Shown here in pieces: positions 33,062 to 38,384 of a DNA stretch of 38,384 bases. How positions within the stretch are numbered: position 1 is the first letter of the stretch; the number at the start of each line of letters is the position of its first letter. The notes beneath the pieces are model-generated. The model did not search any database, had not been told where the DNA came from, and worked only from the letters and a program-made list of their open reading frames with translations. The translations under genes were made by a program, and so were the position numbers. Origin of the DNA: Natronococcus amylolyticus DSM 10524 (lineage in GTDB: Archaea > Halobacteriota > Halobacteria > Halobacteriales > Natrialbaceae); NCBI RefSeq assembly GCF_000337675.1, contig NZ_AOIB01000016.1:36672-75055 (forward strand). Reading direction: 5' to 3'.

Positions 33062-34090
33062 TCAGTCTCCCTCGGAGAGCCCGGCGGCGACGTCCTCGGC
33101 GAAGTACGTGAGGATCAGATCCGCACCCGCTCGCTTGATCGACAGCAGCGACTCGCGGGCGACCGCCTCGAGGTCGAGCCACCCCTTTTCGCTCGCGGCG
33201 TGGAGCATCGCGTACTCGCCGGAGACGTTGTACGCGGCGATGGGGTGGTCGAACTCCCGTCGGAGGTCGCCGACGATATCAAGGTAGGGTAGGGCGGGTT
33301 TGACCATCAGGACGTCCGCGCCCTGTTCGACGTCCAGCCGAACCTCCCGCATCGCCTCGCGGGCGTTCGCGGGATCCATCTGGTAATGTCGTCGGTTGCC
33401 GAAGGCGGGCGCGCCGTCGGCCGCGTCGCGGAACGGTCCGTAGAAGGCGCTCTCGTACTTCGCGGCGTAGCTCATGATCGGGACGCGCTCGTAGCCCTCG
33501 CGGTCGAGGCCCTCGCGGATGGCGGCGACCATCCCGTCCATCATTCCGCTCGGCGCGATCATGTCCGCGCCGGCCTCGGCGTGAGAGACGGCGATTCGAT
33601 CCAGCGCCTCGAGCGTCGCGTCGTTGTCGACGGTCAGCGCCGGATCGCAGTCGGCGGCGTGGTCGTACGCCCCGCCGTCCTCGCCGCGCAGCTCCGCCTC
33701 GAGGGGGCCGCAGTGGCCGTGATCGGTGTACTCACAGAGACAGACGTCCGTGATCACGTAGGCGTCGGTCTCGCTCGTGATCCGCCGAGTGGCCTCCTGG
33801 ACGACGCCGTCGTCGGCCCAGGCGCGGGTCCCCTCCGGGTCCTTCGATTCGGGAATCCCGAACAGCATGACGGCCTCGACGCCGGTCTCGAGCACCTCCT
33901 CGACGCGGTCGACGGCGTCGTCGATCGGTACCCGCTCGTGGCCGGGCATTGTCTCGATCGGAATCCGGTCGTCGGTCGTCGCGTCGACGAACACCGGGGC
34001 GATGAAGTCGGCGGGCTCGAGGCTCGTCTCGCTGACGAGCCCGCGAACCCGGTCCTGGCGGAGCCGTCGCGGACGGTGGGTGAGATCCAT
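33062..34090 (-). CDS. hemB: delta-aminolevulinate dehydratase (porphobilinogen synthase)
   Basis: A 342-aa HemB that condenses two 5-aminolevulinates to porphobilinogen. The Cys-rich zinc site is [13 protein letters not shown] (about residue 120). The two Schiff-base lysines lie in [18 protein letters not shown] and [20 protein letters not shown]-like [18 protein letters not shown] and [10 protein letters not shown] are also present. It is probably a Zn-dependent type. The ATG at 34090 begins the conserved [11 protein letters not shown]; the frame extends to 34141 but is not used. A T-rich GCTTTTGCAC at about 25 bases upstream suits a promoter. It lies 64 bases before the symporter-gene stop. 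Confidence 0.95.
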   Translation of the reverse strand: MDLTHRPRRLRQDRVRGLVSETSLEPADFIAPVFVDATTDDRIPIETMPGHERVPIDDAVDRVEEVLETGVEAVMLFGIPESKDPEGTRAWADDGVVQEATRRITSETDAYVITDVCLCEYTDHGHCGPLEAELRGEDGGAYDHAADCDPALTVDNDATLEALDRIAVSHAEAGADMIAPSGMMDGMVAAIREGLDREGYERVPIMSYAAKYESAFYGPFRDAADGAPAFGNRRHYQMDPANAREAMREVRLDVEQGADVLMVKPALPYLDIVGDLRREFDHPIAAYNVSGEYAMLHAASEKGWLDLEAVARESLLSIKRAGADLILTYFAEDVAAGLSEGD

Positions 34091-34154
34091 ACCTGCCCTA
34101 TCGAGGGCACGTGCAAAAGCGGTGCGCTCGCGCGCGGCCAACTGGCCGCCCGTT

Positions 34155-35633
34155 TCAATCGTCCGAGGCGACCTCGTCGGCCCGCAGGCGATCCATGTCC
34201 TCGCTCGCGAGTTCGCGGATCTTCTCGTTAGTGAACGTCTCGCCGTTGTACAGGACGCTGACGAGCCAGATCGTTATCAGGGCCGACAGCGTCGCCGGAA
34301 CGGCGGGCTCGACCTGCCCCTGTCCGGCGATGATTTCGGGCGAGCCGAGGCCGAACTCCCAGATGACGAAGACGATCCCGCCGACGATGAAGCCGGGCAG
34401 TCCGGCCTCACGGACGGTGCCGTCCCAGAGCATCATCAGCAGGCCGGCGAACAGCACGGACATGATGCCCATTCCGAGGGTGTTGATCACGATGATCTCG
34501 ATCCCGCTGAACGCGATCAGCGCGGCACCGACGCCGAAGACGACGATTGCGATCCGCGTGACGAAGACGAGGCGGTCCTCGTTGACCGCCTCGTGTCCGC
34601 CCCGAAGCGGGATGTAGATGTCGTTGATGAAACTCGTCGCGCCGGCCAGGAGGAACGAGTCTGCACCTGTGATGACCGAGGAGACCGCCGCGGCCAGCAA
34701 CAGGCCGGCGAACACGTCGGGGAGCGTGTTCGTGATCGTCCAGGCGAACGCCATCTCGGAGGCGATGTCGGCCCCCTGGGCGTTCGCGATCATGCCCGCG
34801 GCCGCCGAGAGGATTCCGAAGCCCGTGATGATCGTCCCCGCGAGGAAGGTTCCGAACATCGCAACCCGACGGTTCTTCGCCGACCACGTCCGCTGGAGCA
34901 TCTGCTGTTGGGCGCCGGCGACGGTGAGGTACATCAGGTACCAGGTCCCGATCTGGACGATCCCCACGCCGAACCAGTTCATGTGCTCGCTCGGCACGTC
35001 CGCGGAGATCGCTCCGACGCCGCCGACGTTCGAGACGGCAAGCGGGATCGCGATGATCATTCCGACGATGATGACGACGCCGTGGAGCGTGTCGGTGTAG
35101 GCGACCGTGCTCATCCCGCCGTAGGCGGTGAGCCCCACGAAGATGGCCACGCTGATCCAGAACGCCGTCGTAAGATTCATTCCCGTGGTGACCGCGAGCA
35201 CCGATGCCATCCCGATCGTCTGACCGGCAGTGAGTGCGACCTGTCCGGCGACGGTAAACAGTCCAGCGAAGTACTGCGTGTACTCCCCGTACACCCGGCC
35301 GAGCAGTTCGGGAACGCTCACGACGTCGAACGAGTAAATAAAGCCGATGAACAGCGTCATCGTCATCCAGGCCAGCCCCTGTGTCATCGCGTACCACTGG
35401 GCGCTGATGCCCTCGATGAACGCGTGCTGGGCGAGTCCCATCGTGAGTCCGCTTCCCGCGAACGTTGCGAAGTACGTCATCAGGTAGACCGGCAGGCTCA
35501 GATTCCGGCCGGCCAGCGTGAACTCGACGTACCCCTCGCCGGCGCCCCGTCCGTACCAGAGTCCGACGGCAAGCGTCACCGCGAAGTACCCGATCATCGT
35601 CGCGACGATCGGATCAGTAAGCGTATCAATCAT
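34155..35633 (-). CDS. sodium:solute symporter (SSF family)
   Basis: A 492-aa membrane protein with about 12-13 helices. Family landmarks: [20 protein letters not shown] and [14 protein letters not shown] (residues 35-68), EFTLAGR loop, [19 protein letters not shown] (about 103), [20 protein letters not shown] (about 175), [20 protein letters not shown] (about 244) and [20 protein letters not shown] (about 320). This is a sodium-coupled SSF/SLC5 transporter; the substrate (e.g. sugar, amino acid, organic acid or pantothenate) cannot be read. Upstream on the other side of a 389-base gap is a divergent TrmB-like regulator gene. Confidence 0.88.
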   Translation of the reverse strand: MIDTLTDPIVATMIGYFAVTLAVGLWYGRGAGEGYVEFTLAGRNLSLPVYLMTYFATFAGSGLTMGLAQHAFIEGISAQWYAMTQGLAWMTMTLFIGFIYSFDVVSVPELLGRVYGEYTQYFAGLFTVAGQVALTAGQTIGMASVLAVTTGMNLTTAFWISVAIFVGLTAYGGMSTVAYTDTLHGVVIIVGMIIAIPLAVSNVGGVGAISADVPSEHMNWFGVGIVQIGTWYLMYLTVAGAQQQMLQRTWSAKNRRVAMFGTFLAGTIITGFGILSAAAGMIANAQGADIASEMAFAWTITNTLPDVFAGLLLAAAVSSVITGADSFLLAGATSFINDIYIPLRGGHEAVNEDRLVFVTRIAIVVFGVGAALIAFSGIEIIVINTLGMGIMSVLFAGLLMMLWDGTVREAGLPGFIVGGIVFVIWEFGLGSPEIIAGQGQVEPAVPATLSALITIWLVSVLYNGETFTNEKIRELASEDMDRLRADEVASDD

Positions 35634-35700
35634 ACAGATACCACGTGAAAAATTCCACTCTCGTCATACAATACCTCTCTCAATTGGAAATTTGCCGAAA

Positions 35701-35720
35701 CGGCCTGCAAGTGTAGGCCG
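35701..35720. repeat. 6-bp inverted repeat upstream of the symporter gene
   Basis: CGGCCT and AGGCCG, separated by eight bases, lie about 70 bases before the symporter ATG. They could be an operator for a dimeric regulator such as the adjacent TrmB-like protein, or a hairpin. The arms are short, so chance is possible. Confidence 0.3.
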
Positions 35721-35992
35721 CTTATCAGCTTCTCGGCAAACGATTCGGAGTCACAGCTGGTACTCCCCCATTGGTAGCGACTCGGCGGACGGCCACAGCG
35801 CTTCTTCCGGAAGACTGTCGCCGATGCGTTGTCACCGGCGGAGTAACACCCTGTAGTAACAACTGAAGACGAGCGCTGACGGTCTGGCTGTTGCCGTCTG
35901 GCAAGAACAATCGATTGGCAGCACTACTGGCTGTCCGTGCGGCGGAACGGAGTTCGATCAACTGAGGGTGAACGATACTGCGAGAACGTCCG

Positions 35993-36000
35993 ACTTTTAG
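35993..36000 (+). promoter_or_regulatory. TATA box for the TrmB-like gene
   Basis: ACTTTTAG ends 23 bases before the ATG at 36023; leaderless start expected. Confidence 0.5.
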
Positions 36001-36022
36001 CCGCCGATGCCCGTGTCCACGT

Positions 36023-37233
<1,211 letters not shown>

Positions 37234-37398
37234 TTACTCGGCGCGGTCGACGTCGACCTGCTCCTTGAGCGTCTCGAGACCGTCGGCTTCGGCGAGTTCC
37301 TGCAACCGCTCGCGGAAGTGCTCCTCGCAGAGTCCGACCTTGAGCTCGTCGGATTCGGCTGCGAAGGCCGCCTCGCGGTCGCAGTAGTGGCAGTTCAT
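37234..37398 (-). CDS. 54-aa Cys-rich protein (DUF6757-like)
   Basis: A small acidic protein starting MNCHYCDREAAF, then VGLCEEHFRERLQEL. The CxxC followed by Cys/His (C-E-E-H) makes a compact zinc-finger arrangement of Cys3, Cys6, Cys24 and His27. The remainder is a charged helix. I recall haloarchaeal DUF6757 proteins with this start; function unknown. Its stop TAA is directly adjacent to the ferredoxin TGA, tail to tail. It is on the minus strand behind the PHP gene with a gap of about 57 bases. Confidence 0.78.
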   Translation of the reverse strand: MNCHYCDREAAFAAESDELKVGLCEEHFRERLQELAEADGLETLKEQVDVDRAE

Positions 37399-37455
37399 AC
37401 CGTTCGTACGAGCCAGGGGACATTGAAGGCTCCGTTCTCGGCGGCGTTCACCACG

Positions 37456-38232
37456 TCAGTTTTCGAGCCCGAGTCGCCGGTACTCGGCCTCCGAGAGCCC
37501 GCTGGCGCCGAGTTCGTGCTCGTGGGCATCGGTTCCCCCTGTCGCGAGCAACCCGTACCGTTCGATGGCTCGATCGACCCGATTCGAGTCGACTGCCCGT
37601 CCGTAGGGGTAGTAGCGCTCGACGGCGTCGAGCTCGCTCGTCAGCTCGAGGGCGGCCTCGGGATCGGGGTACCTGAACGGGTGTGCGAGCGAGACCAGTC
37701 GGCCCGCCTCCCCGAGTACCTGCCGACCGTGCTCGAACGACGGGAGCTCCCTGGGAACGAAACAGGGGCCGTCGTTGCCGATGAGGTGATCGAACGCTCC
37801 CTCGTAGTCGTACTCGGTCTCGGGGTGAGTGTCGATCGCCCGCGCGACGTGGGGCCGCCCGAACCCGTCGTCGACGGTGACGCCGAGGTCGACGTCGAGT
37901 CGGTCCTCGACGCGGTCGACGATCGCCCGCCCGCGTTCGATCCGGTTTCGCTGGATCCGTTCGGTCGTCGCCTCGAGGTCAGCGGTCGGTTCGATTCCGT
38001 ACCCGAGCAGGTCGACGCGCTGGCCGGCGTCGGTCTCGACCCGGAGTTCGATCCCGTGAACGATCCGGATCCCGTCCCGTTCGATAGCGGGTTCGTCGAA
38101 CGGCTGCAGGCGGTCGTGGTCGGTCAGCGCGACGACGGCTACACCCGCTCGTCGCGCGGCGTCGGGAACCTCGGCCAGCTCGAGGGCGCCGTCGGAACGG
38201 GTCGTGTGGACGTGGAGATCCGCGTAGGGCAT
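37456..38232 (-). CDS. PHP-domain phosphoesterase
   Basis: A 258-aa protein with PHP metal motifs: YADLHVHTTRSDG (residues 3-15), VALTDHDRLQPF (about 35), VHGIELRVE (about 58), VSLAHPFRYPD (about 183) and ATGGTDAHEHELG (about 230). A central insert (residues 80-160) includes VDLLGYGIEP and FGRPHVARA, as in the YciV/RnaAM group of 5'-3' nucleases or nucleotide phosphatases. The family catalyses phosphodiester or phosphomonoester hydrolysis with divalent metals; RNA 5'-nucleotide degradation is a fair guess. It is unrelated in detail to the PHP gene at 22591. Confidence 0.88.
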   Translation of the reverse strand: MPYADLHVHTTRSDGALELAEVPDAARRAGVAVVALTDHDRLQPFDEPAIERDGIRIVHGIELRVETDAGQRVDLLGYGIEPTADLEATTERIQRNRIERGRAIVDRVEDRLDVDLGVTVDDGFGRPHVARAIDTHPETEYDYEGAFDHLIGNDGPCFVPRELPSFEHGRQVLGEAGRLVSLAHPFRYPDPEAALELTSELDAVERYYPYGRAVDSNRVDRAIERYGLLATGGTDAHEHELGASGLSEAEYRRLGLEN

Positions 38233-38340
38233 GGCCTATTCGAGCCGTCCCGCAGCCGTAAGCCCACTGTTGTGCCGGCGAGGACCCACCTCTAGGTCTT
38301 TAAGGTGTACGGTAGGCCTAGAAATCGATTATGGAAAATG

Positions 38341-38384
38341 TTTATAATCATCGTTCACACAGATAGGGGTGTAATGCTGCTCAA
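38341..38384 (+). promoter_or_regulatory. promoter and probable start of a gene running off the window
   Basis: TTTATAATC at 38341-38349 is followed at the usual 24-26 bases by an ATG (38374) that stays open to the window end. The arrangement resembles the leaderless promoters seen elsewhere here. Only the first codons (M-L-L) are visible, so the product is unknown. Confidence 0.4.

Larger units (their letters stand above)
35634..36022. other. 389-base intergenic region between symporter and TrmB-like genes
   Basis: No gene I can support lies here; short frames lack halophile codon bias. It is the divergent promoter region for the symporter (minus) and TrmB-like regulator (plus). Noted elements are a minus-strand AT-rich stretch (GTATTGTATGACG, about 35660-35675), a 6-bp inverted repeat at 35701-35720 and a TATA box at 35993-36000. 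The region's base composition is lower in GC than its neighbours, and a remnant of a lost gene cannot be excluded. Confidence 0.5.

Noticed and set aside
34091..34141. N-terminal extension of HemB
   Set aside because: The conserved HemB start is the ATG at 34090, with a promoter-like element just upstream.

Overview
The window comes from a halophilic archaeon (class Halobacteria). Its proteins are strongly acidic and GC rich. Many genes have a TATA-like box about 25 bases before the start codon with no leader, as is usual for leaderless haloarchaeal transcripts. The gene set is archaeal: a DNA polymerase D large subunit, an archaeal-type glycyl-tRNA synthetase, a PAS/Bat-type HTH regulator, a HalOD1 protein, Tat-exported lipoproteins and a TrmB-type regulator. 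The abundance of CTCGAG-like words suggests a Natrialba/Natrinema-type relative, but I cannot fix the genus. I saw no tRNA, rRNA, CRISPR array, insertion sequence or prophage, so this looks like core chromosome.

Layout. 1-453: no gene, low-complexity haloarchaeal intergenic DNA. 454-3822: polyprenol kinase-like membrane protein, HalOD1 protein, PAS/Bat regulator and acetamidase/formamidase, all on minus. 3916-6535: glycyl-tRNA synthetase overlapping an upstream four-CBS protein. 6658-7600: three small uncharacterised haloarchaeal genes. 7772-13981: a complete dipeptide/oligopeptide ABC importer operon on minus (binding protein, two permeases, two ATPases). 14233-17947: a 30-codon ORF directly in front of the intein-free polymerase D large subunit. 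18042-22334: Tat-exported alkaline phosphatase, rubredoxin-like protein, ketopantoate reductase, NifU-like protein and two small conserved proteins. 22591-25260: PHP-domain and DHH-family phosphoesterases meeting tail to tail, then a membrane protein. 25407-34090: tetrapyrrole region with hemC-cobA-hemD as one overlapping operon, then hemL and hemB. A truncated haemoglobin, a duplicated-repeat membrane protein and a fused Amt/P-II ammonium transporter lie among them. 34155-38232: sodium:solute symporter, TrmB-like regulator, zinc-type 7Fe ferredoxin, a 54-aa Cys-rich protein and a second PHP protein.

How the genes fit together. HemL, HemB, HemC and HemD make uroporphyrinogen III from glutamate-1-semialdehyde. 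CobA in the same transcript diverts it to precorrin-2, which suits siroheme-dependent haem and cobalamin synthesis in archaea. Peptide import, ammonium import with built-in P-II sensing, and the amidase together point to nitrogen scavenging.

Most notable observations. (1) A tract of about 220 bases with foreign codon usage in the polymerase gene is centred on the known archaeal DP2 intein insertion point, although no intein is present. (2) An alkaline phosphatase keeps its metal ligands but has Cys where the nucleophilic Ser is expected. (3) Amt and P-II are fused. (4) A 30-codon ORF before the polymerase gene may be the collapsed remnant of a larger gene. I found no clear new multi-gene system.
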